The notes below the pieces were generated by a model that had not been told where the DNA came from, searched no databases, and saw only the letters and a list, made by a program, of their open reading frames with translations. From a bacterium (GTDB taxonomy: Bacteria; Caldisericota; Caldisericia; B22-G15): DNA of 6,257 bases. The stretch is taken from assembly GCA_012517755.1 (NCBI GenBank), contig JAAYUH010000018.1, forward strand, positions 1-6,257, written 5' to 3'. A program made the position numbers and the translations under genes. Shown here piece by piece: positions 5,847 to 6,257 of this stretch (within the stretch, counting starts at the first letter, position 1; each line of letters starts with the position of its first letter).

Positions 5847-6257
5847 ATGAAGGGATTTATTTTTCCAGGGCAAGGTTCACAGTACAAGGGGATGGGAAAG
5901 GTAATTCTTTCTAAATATGAAGAGGGGTATAGTTATTTAAAAGAGGCTCAAAAAATTTTAAATATGAATTTAGAGTATCTTCTATTCGAAGCAGATGATG
6001 AAGTTTTAAAAGACACAGAAAATGCTCAAATAACTATTCTTCTAACAAGTTACATTCATTTCAAATATTTAGAAAAAAATGGTTTAATACCTGATTATGT
6101 TGCTGGTAACTCTCTCGGAGAATATAGTGCTTTACTATGCGCAAATTCTCTTTCGTTTGAAGATACTTTGATTCTTATTAGAGAAAGAGCAAGAACAATG
6201 AAAAAATTTATTGGTAATATTAAAGGAGTTCAAGTTGCAATATTGAATTTAAAACTT
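5847..6257 (+). CDS. fabD: Malonyl-CoA:ACP transacylase FabD, 3' end cut by the window
   Basis: Transfers malonyl from coenzyme A to acyl carrier protein, supplying the extender unit of type II fatty acid synthesis. The first 137 residues are visible of roughly 300 expected. The N-terminus MKGFIFPGQGSQYKGMG carries the GQGSQ signature. Gln61, in DTENAQITILLTS (56-68), matches the conserved TQPAL-type position. The nucleophile is Ser89 in GNSLGEYSAL (codon at 6111); most relatives have GHSLGE, so His is replaced by Asn. Arg114 in IRERARTM corresponds to the arginine that binds the malonyl carboxylate. The second half, with the catalytic His, lies outside the window. The ATG is one base after the fabZ stop. 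Other acyltransferases share the fold, but the next-door fabZ and the free-standing N-terminus favour FabD. The frame is intact to the window edge. Confidence 0.92.
   Translation, partial: MKGFIFPGQGSQYKGMGKVILSKYEEGYSYLKEAQKILNMNLEYLLFEADDEVLKDTENAQITILLTSYIHFKYLEKNGLIPDYVAGNSLGEYSALLCANSLSFEDTLILIRERARTMKKFIGNIKGVQVAILNLKL

Overview
The window is a compact, very AT-rich stretch of bacterial DNA (roughly a quarter to 30% G+C by eye) with almost no intergenic space. Eight protein genes are supported, two of them cut by the window ends. The proteins are rich in Lys, Glu and Ile, Arg is mostly AGA, and genes overlap or nearly touch. Peptidoglycan genes, a copper-amine-oxidase-type N-terminal domain on an amidase and type II fatty acid synthesis point to a bacterium, probably a low-GC anaerobe and possibly a thermophile (Caldisericia/Dictyoglomi/Firmicutes-like). 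The phylum cannot be fixed from this sequence.

Left block (1-1855, plus strand): the C-terminal part of a secreted-type N-acetylmuramoyl-L-alanine amidase, then glutamate racemase (murI) overlapping it by 4 bp. One gene remodels peptidoglycan and the other supplies its D-glutamate.

Middle block (1860-4616, minus strand): a DUF4388/PATAN-type protein followed after 9 bp by a DUF2207 membrane protein with a signal peptide, three membrane segments and a poly-glycine tail. This pair converges on murI with a 4-bp gap and no visible terminator. The DUF4388 gene starts at a TTG with a strong Shine-Dalgarno sequence.

Right block (4706-6257, plus strand): an ECF-type sigma factor, a 67-residue single-pass membrane protein, fabZ and the first 137 codons of fabD. 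Neighbouring genes overlap by 13-14 bp or are separated by 1 bp, so they look like one transcript. An 89-bp AT-rich region (4617-4705) between the DUF4388 and sigma genes is the only real intergenic space. It holds a good minus-strand extended -10 and a facing, weaker plus-strand TATAAT.

Taken together the window is a cell-envelope neighbourhood: wall turnover, wall precursor, an uncharacterised membrane protein pair, and lipid synthesis behind a sigma factor. The most interesting point is the tiny membrane protein in the position of an anti-sigma factor but without the usual zinc-binding motif, in the same tight cluster as fatty acid genes. FabZ and FabD each show a substitution in a normally very conserved signature. 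No RNA genes, insertion sequences, CRISPR arrays or attachment sites were seen.
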